Shown here in pieces: positions 26,150-34,721 of a stretch of 64,000 nt of DNA (positions within the stretch are counted from its first letter, which is position 1; every line of letters begins with the position of its first letter). The position numbers were made by a program, and so were the translations under genes. The DNA is from a virus, in IMG/VR virus record IMGVR_UViG_3300025009_000054, positions 62,001 through 126,000 of that record; one strand, 5' to 3'. The notes under the pieces are model-generated. The model searched no databases. It saw only the letters and a program-made list of their open reading frames with translations, and had not been told where the DNA came from.

Positions 26150-27421
26150 TTATCTCCCTCCATCTGTGAACTCAATCAGGTATTTTGGATTTATCTGATC
26201 AGTTCTATACACAATCCACTCATTGTTCATTACTCCAGACTTATTTGCTTTCGCAAAAGTGGAGTCATGCCCACTCTTTGGTAGATTCTCGCCATAGTTA
26301 TTTGGTACGTAATATTTGCCCATTGCCACATCACAAAGGAACATATAGCATGAGCTACTTCTAGTACCAGACCAATACCCATCTGAGTAATTCAACGCTT
26401 TGGTTGATTGGTCTGATGTATATATGCCATTGCCAAACATACGCCCAGTACAATATGGAGCATTACTTGGTGGGATAATAAAACCTTTTTGCATAATACT
26501 TAATAGATTTCCAGACCTAGTACCATGCCATCCATCCCATATATTAGGTAGATTTGCTCCATAATTGGCAAAAGCATTCGACATGGATGCTATCTCAACC
26601 TTAAATACCTTATGTGGACGAAGTCTAGAGCTTGAATGCATACTTTGTTGGGTAGATACATAGAGCTTTGTTATACGATCGATAACACTCTTGTCAGTAA
26701 CTAAACTTAATGATACCTCAAATAATTTTGGCTCTTCATTAGGTTCATTACCACTAGATACTACCATCTGAACAGATGACTCAAGAGAATCTAAAATACT
26801 ATTTTGCTTTTGAATAGCATCAATATTTGGATATAGGTACTTAAGATTGGGTTTCCTCATACCTATATTCTGTGGGATAAGTTGTAGGTACTCGTTAACA
26901 GAATCTATGAACGAAGGTGATTCATAATCATTGACTATCACATATTTACTTATACTATCAAGTAATAATCTGGCACATGAAATAGCCTCTGCCGTAACTA
27001 CTCCAAGCGGTGTAGAATATGTGCCACGGCTTTCATCGTACTGTATTGTGGTATTGGAGAGGATGTTATGTCGATTTACACTGACAAGATACGAAACCAA
27101 ATCTCTGGTTTCGTTATTATCTGTTTGTATCTGTCCTGTTGCCACTTGCGCCAGTCTTCCTGACGTAACTGTTTTACCGCTCTCCGTAGAGGTACCCCGT
27201 ATAGTTTGCGTCGCCTTGTAACCATGGGATCCCTTCTCAATGACCTTTTGGTCATAGAAACCTTTGCCATGGCCAATGACTTTTCTTTGGCCACTATATC
27301 CGACACGGCCCCAGTGAGTTTCTACTGCACCGTCGTCATATAAATAAATAGACCAAAACTTATTATTGTTTTCACTAACATCTGCCTTATTAAAATGACG
27401 CTCTTCCACTATATTTGCCAT
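26150..27421 (-). CDS. WGR-domain poly(ADP-ribose) polymerase (PARP-like ADP-ribosyltransferase)
   Basis: The 423-aa protein joins an N-terminal WGR domain to a PARP catalytic domain. THWGRVGYSG near residue 36 and KGFYDQKV are WGR hallmarks; in PARP1 this domain binds DNA and relays activation. Near residue 297 WHGTRSGNLLSIMQKG supplies the catalytic His of the H-Y-E triad. GRMFGNGIYTSD and ALNYSDGYW near residue 345 supply the Tyr, and MNNEWIVYR near residue 403 supplies the catalytic Glu. All three triad residues are present, so activity is plausible. The helical domain between WGR and catalytic core is short. Targets could be host proteins or DNA. The gene lies between MazG and a hypothetical gene. 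Confidence 0.88.
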   Translation of the reverse strand: MANIVEERHFNKADVSENNNKFWSIYLYDDGAVETHWGRVGYSGQRKVIGHGKGFYDQKVIEKGSHGYKATQTIRGTSTESGKTVTSGRLAQVATGQIQTDNNETRDLVSYLVSVNRHNILSNTTIQYDESRGTYSTPLGVVTAEAISCARLLLDSISKYVIVNDYESPSFIDSVNEYLQLIPQNIGMRKPNLKYLYPNIDAIQKQNSILDSLESSVQMVVSSGNEPNEEPKLFEVSLSLVTDKSVIDRITKLYVSTQQSMHSSSRLRPHKVFKVEIASMSNAFANYGANLPNIWDGWHGTRSGNLLSIMQKGFIIPPSNAPYCTGRMFGNGIYTSDQSTKALNYSDGYWSGTRSSSCYMFLCDVAMGKYYVPNNYGENLPKSGHDSTFAKANKSGVMNNEWIVYRTDQINPKYLIEFTDGGR

Positions 27422-27518
27422 ACCGATAACTCCGTTTCCGCCCCTACAGGGCTACATGAGTTGTACATCGAACAAGCTAATTGCGTGATCACTATAAAAC
27501 GGATATGCCCAAAGAAGT

Positions 27519-27908
27519 CTATGTCAAGCTTGACTCTAAAGCATGCTTATCATCCTGAGCAGATGTAGAGCCAGCTCCCATACCACCCTTGTCTGGATCA
27601 CTAGCCCAATCACGCTTAAATACCTCTGTTGATACTTCGGTAATCGCGTCCTGCAAATCTATGCCCTCGGCACTACAATACCCAGCTAGAAATACTATAA
27701 CATCAGCAACAGCGTCTCTAGCCTTTGATAGATATGTCTCTCTTGTCATGCCACGTATACCCTGAACACTCTTTAGATGCGCGTGTGCTAATTCACCTAT
27801 TTCCTCTACGGCTCCAAGTAGACAGTGATACGGCACTTGCTCACCAAAATTCCTATCAGACCACTCCTTTTGATTTCTCTGTAATTCTCGAAATGTTAGC
27901 TCACTCAC
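27519..27908 (-). CDS. MazG-like nucleoside triphosphate pyrophosphohydrolase (MazZ candidate)
   Basis: All-alpha NTP pyrophosphohydrolase, 129 aa. GAVEEIGELAHAH near residue 34 gives the E-E-x-x-E magnesium site, and ARDAVADVIVFLAG near residue 63 gives the E/D-x-x-D of the second helix. A C-terminal tail rich in Ser and Gly is not part of the fold. In Z-genome phages a MazG relative, MazZ, cleaves dGTP to dGMP, the PurZ substrate. This gene is the only candidate here. MazG-like enzymes also degrade other nucleotides, including ppGpp, so the substrate is open. GTG at 27908 overlaps the helicase stop as GTGA. A 97-base gap follows before the PARP gene. Confidence 0.85.
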   Translation of the reverse strand: MSELTFRELQRNQKEWSDRNFGEQVPYHCLLGAVEEIGELAHAHLKSVQGIRGMTRETYLSKARDAVADVIVFLAGYCSAEGIDLQDAITEVSTEVFKRDWASDPDKGGMGAGSTSAQDDKHALESSLT

Positions 27909-30826
27909 AGTGATAGTACCTCATACCCTTCATCAGTCGCGTATTTTACCCTATTTCTATGATGCTTCGATAGATACCTACAATTCATATCGGCAATGTC
28001 AAGAACAAGACCATTCTTCTTATCAGGTCTATTTGGATCTTTCCTCATGACACGACCAACACGCTGTATATACATGCCACGCTCAGCACCATCAACCACC
28101 ACAATTAAGTCTAAACTAGGAACATCAACACCCTCATTAATGAGTGTAGTTATCATGCATTTAAGCTCACGGCTCTTAAGTTTAGTAAATGCACGTTTTC
28201 TATCGCCTTTACTATCACTACTAATAAGCAAGATAGCACCAGGTATTAGGGGTAGTAAATTTTTACCATGCTCCACTTTACTAATAGCTATAGCTACAGT
28301 AGATCCACTATCCATAGCACGTATTACACTATCGGCTATCATTTGGTTACGTTCTGCATTGTCTATAATGAGTTGTCTATAGACATCGTTATATGATATG
28401 TCAATTTCCTTACGACATTTTGGACAATAACCTTTGTGGCCTACGAACGATGCTGAGAATTCGATTACATTACCACATTTGCCCTTACCGACCTTAGTTG
28501 GGCATATAACCTTAATAATATTTTTAGAATGATCAAATTTCTCGCACCTGATAATGGGCGGGACCAATATTCCAGCATCTATAATCTCTTTTGGACGTGC
28601 CATATACAGCATCCTCGGAAGAGCCGCTTCAATAAGCAGGTCTGTGTCATCGTCACGGTAAGGCGTCGCTGAGTTATGTACTAATACCCCATTAGCCACA
28701 AACGATGGATGCCCATCCATTTCTAAATCATATACATAGTCGATACTATCAAATACTGATAGTCCAGTATCCTTGATTTGCACCTCATTAAATGAGTAGT
28801 TACTATGGCAATATTTTGATCTTGTACCGCTACGACCATTATTCTTACCATTCATAGCATTAGTAGACCATGTTACTATATATGACGGATGTTTACCGAT
28901 AATTTTCCTACCATACACAGTTCCACCATCACGTGGTCCGGATTTTGGTGATGTAGATCCCGAAACACCTATACTACGAAGCAAACACAGAATATCCATA
29001 ACTAACTTATAGGATGTCGTGGTGTAATAACACCTTTTGCGATTTCTCGATCTTTCTGCACTATGACCATCAGAATCTATTAATCCATTTAATAATTGAC
29101 GTCTAGACTGATATGACCATGAAAAAAGACACTCACCTGGTATATGCTTCGTTAAATGGTTTACCTTACCAAAATACGATTGGAATATATCGACTAATAT
29201 AGCACTATTTATCTCTACCTGGGTAGATCCATCTCGTTTATCAAGTGTTAGATTACAATGTAGCCATGACATACTATTCACTTTACTGATAAATGCATCA
29301 ACATCTTCACTACATATCGAAAAACACAATTGATTTGTATCTATCCAACCATCTCCAATAAAATAGCCCATAATATATGCTAAATCTACAGTTGGAATGT
29401 ACGCATCCACCCACCCACCATGTGAATTACCAGAATAGATCCTAGTTGGTTTTGGCAATATATTTTTATGTTGTTTATATATACTTAACGACAAATAGTG
29501 TCCATACTGACCACGATTCCTAAACCTAAACCATGCTTTTGGGTCCAAATTTAATGCTCGACGATTAGTACTCGTCAAATCAACACATACTAGGGTTCCT
29601 GAGTCATCAGCTCTATCTGACGCGTCGATCATATCAATACCACGATCACACCAATCTATTCCATCATCTCCAATTAATACATCACCAATAATCAAATCCT
29701 GGGCTGATGCTTCAGACACTATAACCTGATGTTTGGTATCTCCAATATTTCTACCACCAGGTACTATCTTATATATGGAATGATCATTCGTCGTATTTAG
29801 CCAAGTTCCGTATACACGTACACCTGGTAGCTCACTAGATGCCGGTACATGCCTAATAAAATTTTTGATAGGTTTCCATGCAAACTTATCACCAGTCCAA
29901 CCACGTGACATTATGCCCTGACCAGATACATCTATAATCTCATATCCATCAGATGTTATATGTGATGCCATGTCAGTACAAGAAGCAATATAGAAAGCAT
30001 CTGCGATTTTACAATGTTGTCCAGTCCCAAAAGGACCACCAATAAGCTCTACATACGATTCGCTATGAACTGATAAACCTACGCGTACGTCGGCCTCGGA
30101 AAAGGCTCCGAAGGTATCGAAAACTGTCTGGGCTCGTAGGTGGTGCATTTCATCGCAAAACACGACTCTCGTGTTTTTAATCATATTCTTAAGGTCATTT
30201 GTCCGATAATCGTCCTTTGAACTCATGATCTTACCAATAGTCTGCAATGTCGCAACAGTCACCACATTAGGTTCAAATACAGTATCACCAACTATTCCAA
30301 TACCGGTACTCGGTAAATACTCCTTAAATGATTCATATGTCTGATATAAGAGCTCTATATTATGTACCAGAAACACTGATGGAACACCCATTTCAGCTAT
30401 GGCGTGAGCGGCAAGTAGTGTCTTACCAGACCCAGTAGGGAGACATATCACGCCACATTTCTTCTCAAGTATTGCTTGACACGCGGCCTTCTGATAATCT
30501 CTAGGATCTCTATTGGGTGTCCAATCGAACTTATCCTCATACCCCTTCTGAATACGATGGTCAATAATATCAATCTTAATATCTGGTCTAGCCTTAGATA
30601 TAGCCCATTTTACTCTATCGACAAGTCCTGTTGGAAATTCATATGTGTCAGAGTTAAAAACTGATACAATGCCCGACATATTCTTTTGTGCCCATTTAGA
30701 CCTATGTTTAAACCCAGGATCCTTATATGAGCACACTGAGCACGCATGGCCTACAGCATTTATTGGGTCGTAATCGCACTCTTCAATAATTATTTTACTA
30801 TACGCAGACCTTACATCTATTTTCAT
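27905..30826 (-). CDS. Superfamily 2 DNA helicase (UvsW-like), interrupted by an intein
   Basis: Precursor of 973 aa; removal of a 467-aa intein leaves a helicase of about 506 aa. The extein has RDYQKAACQAI (Q-motif-like), Walker A LPTGSGKTLLAAHAI near residue 130, VVFCDEMHHL (DExH) near residue 222, GLSATPYRD (motif III) rebuilt across the splice junction, ITTLINEGVDVPSLD and QRVGRVMRKD (motif VI). A zinc knuckle-like segment (CPTKVGKGKC...CPKC) lies in the second half. UvsW-type helicases resolve branched DNA in recombination. The start is the ATG at 30826 in a TAATG overlap with the upstream gene. Confidence 0.9.
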   Translation of the reverse strand: MKIDVRSAYSKIIIEECDYDPINAVGHACSVCSYKDPGFKHRSKWAQKNMSGIVSVFNSDTYEFPTGLVDRVKWAISKARPDIKIDIIDHRIQKGYEDKFDWTPNRDPRDYQKAACQAILEKKCGVICLPTGSGKTLLAAHAIAEMGVPSVFLVHNIELLYQTYESFKEYLPSTGIGIVGDTVFEPNVVTVATLQTIGKIMSSKDDYRTNDLKNMIKNTRVVFCDEMHHLRAQTVFDTFGAFSEADVRVGLSVHSESYVELIGGPFGTGQHCKIADAFYIASCTDMASHITSDGYEIIDVSGQGIMSRGWTGDKFAWKPIKNFIRHVPASSELPGVRVYGTWLNTTNDHSIYKIVPGGRNIGDTKHQVIVSEASAQDLIIGDVLIGDDGIDWCDRGIDMIDASDRADDSGTLVCVDLTSTNRRALNLDPKAWFRFRNRGQYGHYLSLSIYKQHKNILPKPTRIYSGNSHGGWVDAYIPTVDLAYIMGYFIGDGWIDTNQLCFSICSEDVDAFISKVNSMSWLHCNLTLDKRDGSTQVEINSAILVDIFQSYFGKVNHLTKHIPGECLFSWSYQSRRQLLNGLIDSDGHSAERSRNRKRCYYTTTSYKLVMDILCLLRSIGVSGSTSPKSGPRDGGTVYGRKIIGKHPSYIVTWSTNAMNGKNNGRSGTRSKYCHSNYSFNEVQIKDTGLSVFDSIDYVYDLEMDGHPSFVANGVLVHNSATPYRDDDTDLLIEAALPRMLYMARPKEIIDAGILVPPIIRCEKFDHSKNIIKVICPTKVGKGKCGNVIEFSASFVGHKGYCPKCRKEIDISYNDVYRQLIIDNAERNQMIADSVIRAMDSGSTVAIAISKVEHGKNLLPLIPGAILLISSDSKGDRKRAFTKLKSRELKCMITTLINEGVDVPSLDLIVVVDGAERGMYIQRVGRVMRKDPNRPDKKNGLVLDIADMNCRYLSKHHRNRVKYATDEGYEVLSL
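28673..30073 (-). mobile_element. Intein with LAGLIDADG homing endonuclease inside the helicase
   Basis: The helicase motif GLSATPYRD is split: GL is followed by a 467-residue insert, then SATPYRD. The insert starts with Ser (SVHSESYVELIGG, block A) and has TTNDHSIYK (block B, T-x-x-H). It ends in SFVANGVLVHN with +1 Ser (blocks F and G), so splicing would use Ser1, the terminal Asn and Ser+1. Two dodecapeptide motifs, YIMGYFIGDG and LLNGLIDSDG, mark a LAGLIDADG endonuclease. The insertion is at the helicase's conserved motif III, a typical intein target. Confidence 0.9.
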
Positions 30827-31173
30827 TACTGGTTTCCCCATTTCTTAGAACCAGTCATTGATAGCTCTGGTTCGCGTAAACTACCGCGCCTCGACGTAAC
30901 ATCGTATAAAAACTTTATGGAGTGCATTACTTCTCTTAAGTAATCACGTTTTGTAATTTGATCTTTACTACCATGATCACGTACCGAATGATCAAGTCTA
31001 GACCACAAACCAACAACATATGAGTAATATGATGGTAACACCATAAACATTTTATCTACTTCATCACCAGGCACTACTGAGGGTACAGACATTCTATGAT
31101 ATGGTTCTATCGATTCAAATAGTTCCTCATAGGACACGCTCTCAACATTGTACACTGATATTTCTATTGACAT
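30826..31173 (-). CDS. Conserved phage protein of unknown function (115 aa)
   Basis: The ATG at 31173 has GGAGGG upstream and is preferred over the ATG at 31200. The protein contains YEELFESIEPYHRMSVPSVV, then LPSYYSYVVGLWSRLDHSV and KRDYLREVMHSIKFLYD. I recognise the pattern as a recurring small phage protein near helicase and recombination genes, helical throughout and without catalytic signature. It overlaps the helicase start by one base, so the two are coupled. Function unknown. Confidence 0.7.
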   Translation of the reverse strand: MSIEISVYNVESVSYEELFESIEPYHRMSVPSVVPGDEVDKMFMVLPSYYSYVVGLWSRLDHSVRDHGSKDQITKRDYLREVMHSIKFLYDVTSRRGSLREPELSMTGSKKWGNQ

Positions 31174-31189
31174 ATCTGTACCCTCCAAA

Positions 31190-31981
31190 TCATACGCCAT
31201 ATAAATCTAGATTTATAATCGCGTTTTTATATGTAGCCTCTACTAAGTCATTTCCTGTATAGTTTCTCCCCTCTTGTAACGAAGCTATACCCATACTAGC
31301 AGTACCACAAAATGGATCTATTATGGTCTGTCCAGGGTCTGTATATGTAAGAACTAACCTTCTACATATCTCAATTGGTAACTGGTTTAGGCCAAGACGA
31401 GGGCTCCCCTTCTTATGAAATGATCTAGATATGGTACTACATATATCGGAGATCAATCTACCACCAGGATTCCTCTTATCCTCTTTACCACCATAATCAG
31501 ATAGATACTTCTTACAATGTCTACATACTACATGGGGTTCACGTATGCGATGAAACGTCGACTCATATTCACTGAACCTATCATTCGGCATCCTACGCTT
31601 TCTAAGGACTAAGAACGCATAATGCCTAGGATATAGACCATACTTTTTGGGTCGAGCCCCACTAGGTGCATCCCAAGCTATCCAATGTGCGAACTCTATC
31701 CAATGATTTGTGCATATCTGCGCACCAGCCATCATAGTCTCATATGGCATGTGATGTAGTATGATCCATCCACCTGGCTTCACAGCAACAGCAGCATCTT
31801 CAACCCAACGATAGAGTTTTGATAAGTATATCCCATTATCTATACTGTCATTGACACTATCACCATACTGTACGTCTAAATTGAATGGTGGATCAAGAAA
31901 TACCATATCTGGCCTATTATTGCGACTAAGGATTGACTTTATAAAATCGTTATATTCCTTATTATGCATTTCATACGGCAT
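31190..31981 (-). CDS. DNA N4/N6 methyltransferase (beta class)
   Basis: The 263-aa protein has motif IV DPPFNLDVQYGD early (near residue 31), and motif I DPFCGTASMGIASLQEGR near the C-terminus, the order of beta-class DNA-cytosine-N4 or adenine-N6 methyltransferases. Between them are HCKKYLSDYGG and KKGSPRLGLNQLP, the latter suited to base flipping. A CRHC pair may bind zinc. It could protect phage DNA from host restriction, or act on diaminopurine-containing DNA if the genome is Z-modified. Start at 31981 has AAAGGA and follows the neighbouring TAA by two bases. Confidence 0.88.
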   Translation of the reverse strand: MPYEMHNKEYNDFIKSILSRNNRPDMVFLDPPFNLDVQYGDSVNDSIDNGIYLSKLYRWVEDAAVAVKPGGWIILHHMPYETMMAGAQICTNHWIEFAHWIAWDAPSGARPKKYGLYPRHYAFLVLRKRRMPNDRFSEYESTFHRIREPHVVCRHCKKYLSDYGGKEDKRNPGGRLISDICSTISRSFHKKGSPRLGLNQLPIEICRRLVLTYTDPGQTIIDPFCGTASMGIASLQEGRNYTGNDLVEATYKNAIINLDLYGV

Positions 31982-31983
31982 TA

Positions 31984-32277
31984 TTAGATATCCTTTAACC
32001 ATGACATAACATCGTCAGCTATATTATCGCCACGGAATACCTTCACAATAACATCTACGTCCCAACCAAATTTCTTTATAGTCTCATTAATAACATTGTC
32101 GTGAATATTATCATAAACTACTCCCCACATATCGCTTGGACCCATATCAACCATCGGCTTCGCTACAAAACCGATAGCCATCATCACTAACTGGTCAATC
32201 AAATGTAAAGTCTTTTCACTTGAATCGAGCATTACTATCGATTTATTATCATCATATTTCTGTATCGTTATCTTCAT
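31984..32277 (-). CDS. Hypothetical protein (97 aa)
   Basis: Start ATG at 32277 with ATGGAG upstream. The protein is acidic, with MKITIQKYDDNKSIVM followed by a helix-rich middle (DQLVMMAIGFVAKPMV) and a Trp-containing acidic C-terminus ending in WLKDI. No domain is recognisable. It follows a conspicuous 12-bp inverted repeat whose 3' end lies about 20 bases before its ribosome binding site, and it is coupled to the methyltransferase downstream. Confidence 0.6.
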   Translation of the reverse strand: MKITIQKYDDNKSIVMLDSSEKTLHLIDQLVMMAIGFVAKPMVDMGPSDMWGVVYDNIHDNVINETIKKFGWDVDVIVKVFRGDNIADDVMSWLKDI

Positions 32278-32298
32278 GGCATACTCCATACAAAATTA

Positions 32299-32364
32299 AA
32301 GCCGTACCCATACTATAAAGAGGAAGAGGAATGACCTCCTAACTCTACGCATTGGGTACGGCTT
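32299..32364 (-). promoter_or_regulatory. 12-bp inverted repeat with a 42-base loop
   Basis: AAGCCGTACCCA at 32299-32310 is the exact reverse complement of 32353-32364. The loop contains an AGGAGG and a purine/pyrimidine-rich inner stem. In the transcript the second arm is followed by TTTAATTTTG, so it may terminate the transcript from the 48-aa gene. It could instead regulate the gene starting at 32277. A small in-loop peptide frame (ATG-CGT-AGA...) of 18 codons exists but is unsupported. Confidence 0.55.
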
Positions 32365-32400
32365 CATGGTATAATAAGCTACCACACCAATATAACTAAA

Positions 32401-32547
32401 TCATTGGTTTTCGATAAACTTAGCGTATTGCAGTATCATCGATGCAGCATTAAGTCGATCTTGATCAGATGTCGGTATTGTTCCATTAACTAATTTCTGC
32501 AGATATTCTATTGATTCACCAACAGCAGTAGCAAGGTTCTTATTCAT
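32401..32547 (-). CDS. Small hypothetical protein (48 aa)
   Basis: ATG at 32547 with GGGAG eight bases upstream, ending at a TGA at 32401. The peptide is MNKNLATAVGESIEYLQKLV, then a polar middle and ILQYAKFIENQ. It is probably two helices. No homologue is recognised. It sits between the second HNH gene and the 12-bp inverted repeat, on the same strand as its neighbours, and fills a gap that otherwise would be unexplained. Confidence 0.55.
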   Translation of the reverse strand: MNKNLATAVGESIEYLQKLVNGTIPTSDQDRLNAASMILQYAKFIENQ

Positions 32548-32558
32548 TCTGACACTCC

Positions 32559-33209
32559 CTACTCAGATTTATCTGTAACATATCCAGCGCGGTTTCTATG
32601 AACGCCCTCTGAACAGTTACAGTTCCAACAAAGCACTCTTAATCCTAAATTATCTGGGTATCCATTATTGCGCAACCATCGATAAAACTTCTCACCACCA
32701 CGCTTACCATTAATATTAGAGTGTATAATACCATCTTTATATGAGTGGTCTATTGTTAAAAACAATAGATTAGTCTCATGACAGACTACGCATTCGCTTC
32801 CATAATGAGATATGGCGTCGTACTTCAAACGACGTGAGTATTTCGTATAGTAATTGCTAGACTCAACTATGCCATTATGAGGACATTGCCCACTATTAAT
32901 AGATCTCCCAGAGTTACAATTCCAACACAATAATCTATAACAAGTTGGATATCCATCACGGACTATCTGACGATACAAAGCATGAGTATTTCCAGCTTCC
33001 CTAAGATGTGCTTTACCACCACCATCAATATGATCTAAAGTTAGGAAATCAATATTACTGATACCACAACATGAACATTTACCACCATAATGCTCAATAA
33101 TCAATATGCGGGCTTTCTCTCTGTATCTACGTTTTATAGATTTAATGACATCTGGATGTGACTGGCGATACTCAGCATTCATAACTTTACGCTGTTCTTT
33201 ACTTACCAT
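32559..33209 (-). CDS. Tandem HNH endonuclease
   Basis: The 216-aa protein carries two HNH modules. The first has CSCCGISN, TLDHIDGGG and LLCWNCNSGRS; the second has CVVCHETN, TIDHSYKDG and VLCWNCNCSEG. The N-terminal 40 residues are basic and may bind DNA. It is a paralogue of the HNH gene at 13366-14001 without that gene's zinc-ribbon array. Such free-standing HNH genes act as homing endonucleases in phages. The ATG overlaps the upstream stop in ATGGTAAG. The second module has His replaced by Ser in one zinc-proximal position, so its activity is uncertain. Confidence 0.82.
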   Translation of the reverse strand: MVSKEQRKVMNAEYRQSHPDVIKSIKRRYREKARILIIEHYGGKCSCCGISNIDFLTLDHIDGGGKAHLREAGNTHALYRQIVRDGYPTCYRLLCWNCNSGRSINSGQCPHNGIVESSNYYTKYSRRLKYDAISHYGSECVVCHETNLLFLTIDHSYKDGIIHSNINGKRGGEKFYRWLRNNGYPDNLGLRVLCWNCNCSEGVHRNRAGYVTDKSE

Positions 33210-33714
33210 CTAATAGTCCAGCCATTTTACACATCGTTACCCAATCGGACATTTGCATAACAACAAATCTATTAGTATCTCCCTTGATATGAAAACCCAT
33301 CCACGGAATCTTAGGCGGGCTACACTCGCCTGCATCTCTTATTATATCGTCTAAATCTTTTCTTGGTAACACAATATTCTTCTGCACTACACTATGTGGA
33401 GTAATATCTTTACACTCACCAAGTAATTTGTTACTAACAATATCACCTTTACCGAACTCTTTACTACTACCGGAGTATGGTACTCGATCAGAACCTGTAG
33501 CCTTAGCAAATGCTTTTTCATTTGCCTTACCACGTGCGCGGTTTCTACGGTTTCGCTTTATACGCTCAAATTTGTCAACACGTGCCTTTTCTAGTATATC
33601 GGCTTTCGCAGTATCTGTAAGCGTATCAAGCACTAACTTATATTTATCAAGAGCCTTCGTCTGTTCCGCTGGAGTTAGTATTGTGTTCTCCAGAGTCACC
33701 TTCTTTGATCTCAC
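33199..33714 (-). CDS. Holliday junction resolvase-like nuclease (PD-(D/E)XK)
   Basis: The 171-aa protein has an N-terminal helical stretch and then RGKANEKAFAKATG, a KEFGKGDIV segment and LLGECKD, the E...D...E-x-K order of the Hjc/RecU-type nuclease fold. PWMGFHIKGDTNRFVVMQMSDW gives the C-terminal strands. It would resolve four-way DNA junctions made by the adjacent RecA. The annotated GTG start at 33714 has no strong ribosome binding site and overlaps RecA by 68 bases, so a later in-frame start (for instance the Val in KLVLDTL, near 33630) is possible. Confidence 0.75.
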   Translation of the reverse strand: MRSKKVTLENTILTPAEQTKALDKYKLVLDTLTDTAKADILEKARVDKFERIKRNRRNRARGKANEKAFAKATGSDRVPYSGSSKEFGKGDIVSNKLLGECKDITPHSVVQKNIVLPRKDLDDIIRDAGECSPPKIPWMGFHIKGDTNRFVVMQMSDWVTMCKMAGLLDGK

Positions 33715-34693
33715 TTGGCATACCAGCTTTCTGTCTTACAACGGCTATTAAATCCATAATATGCTGACAAAACACTGGATCTGATCTTAACGCAACATCT
33801 ATAGCCTTCTTACCATTCCACTTTTTGTCAGTGTTAGCAAGGTAAAACCACGACGACACTTGCGTTATAATATTAAGCGAGATTGCCTCTTCGATTAGAT
33901 TACCAATTATATCTATACCAGAATCAAATCTAAAGTCATACTCACCCTTGCCATACGGTGGAGCAACTGATGATTTCTCAACAATAACTCTAACTCTGTG
34001 ACCTACAACATCATCGCCCAATTTGATCTGTTCAAGTCTTTTTAGTTCTAGTCTAAGCGATGCCCAGAATTTGAGAGCCCTTCCACCGGCTGTATCTTCA
34101 TTTTTACCGAACATAACCATTGGCTTAGAACGCTTCTGGTTGATAAATACTACTATACACTTCTTTTCGGCAACCTTCGGACCAATCTTCCTTAGTGCCT
34201 CAGCCATAAGTTTCGAAGTTGGTGCGATGTGGGTATCACCAATATCACCCTTAGCTTCATCTTCTGTTACAAGAGCAGCTACACTATCTAGAACGATAAA
34301 ATCGAAAATATCCGCATCGATAGCATCTTCAAGTATCTGTAATGCCTCTTCACCAACCATCGGACGTGCATATACAAGTCGATCCGGATCCATTCCTAGC
34401 ATCAATGCGAATGCACCCCAGAATCTACGTTCCATATCTATCCACAGAACGTTACCACAAACATTTTTCTGTATAGACGCACCCCATACCATAGCTAAAG
34501 CTGATTTTCCGACAGCCTCATCTCCAAATATCTCTACAATAATGCCACGCGGTGCACCACCAAGCTTGATAGCTTTATCGAGTGCTGGTATTCCTGTGGA
34601 TATAACTTCTCCAGGTGGTGGGACCTCTGTACCAACTCTACCTGGGTGTTTTTTACTCTGGGATGTTATAAAATCAGTAAGGGGACCTGCCAT
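33647..34693 (-). CDS. recA: RecA-like recombinase
   Basis: Forms filaments on single-stranded DNA for strand exchange. The 348-aa protein has a RecA core with Walker A GDEAVGKSAL near residue 57 and Walker B FDFIVLDSVAAL near residue 130. FINQKRSK and TAGGRALKFWASLRLEL follow, the second similar to the RecA L2 and C-terminal core. The N-terminal VPPPGEVISTGIPALD resembles RecA's TG-x-x-x-LD. The C-terminal tail is acidic, Asn/Ser-rich and about 40 residues. The neighbours (SSB and resolvase) complete a recombination set. The ATG at 34693 follows CGGAGG. Confidence 0.93.
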   Translation of the reverse strand: MAGPLTDFITSQSKKHPGRVGTEVPPPGEVISTGIPALDKAIKLGGAPRGIIVEIFGDEAVGKSALAMVWGASIQKNVCGNVLWIDMERRFWGAFALMLGMDPDRLVYARPMVGEEALQILEDAIDADIFDFIVLDSVAALVTEDEAKGDIGDTHIAPTSKLMAEALRKIGPKVAEKKCIVVFINQKRSKPMVMFGKNEDTAGGRALKFWASLRLELKRLEQIKLGDDVVGHRVRVIVEKSSVAPPYGKGEYDFRFDSGIDIIGNLIEEAISLNIITQVSSWFYLANTDKKWNGKKAIDVALRSDPVFCQHIMDLIAVVRQKAGMPSEIKEGDSGEHNTNSSGTDEGS

Positions 34694-34721
34694 GTTGGGG
34701 GATTACCTCCGATATTAATGG

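Noticed and set aside
32311-32352. 18-codon peptide (MRRV...) inside the inverted-repeat loop
   Set aside because: No supporting evidence beyond a short open frame.
34023-34718. Open frame of 231 codons on the plus strand
   Set aside because: It lies opposite RecA and its translation is low-complexity Ser/Pro/Ala with no motif or ribosome binding site; a shadow of the real gene.
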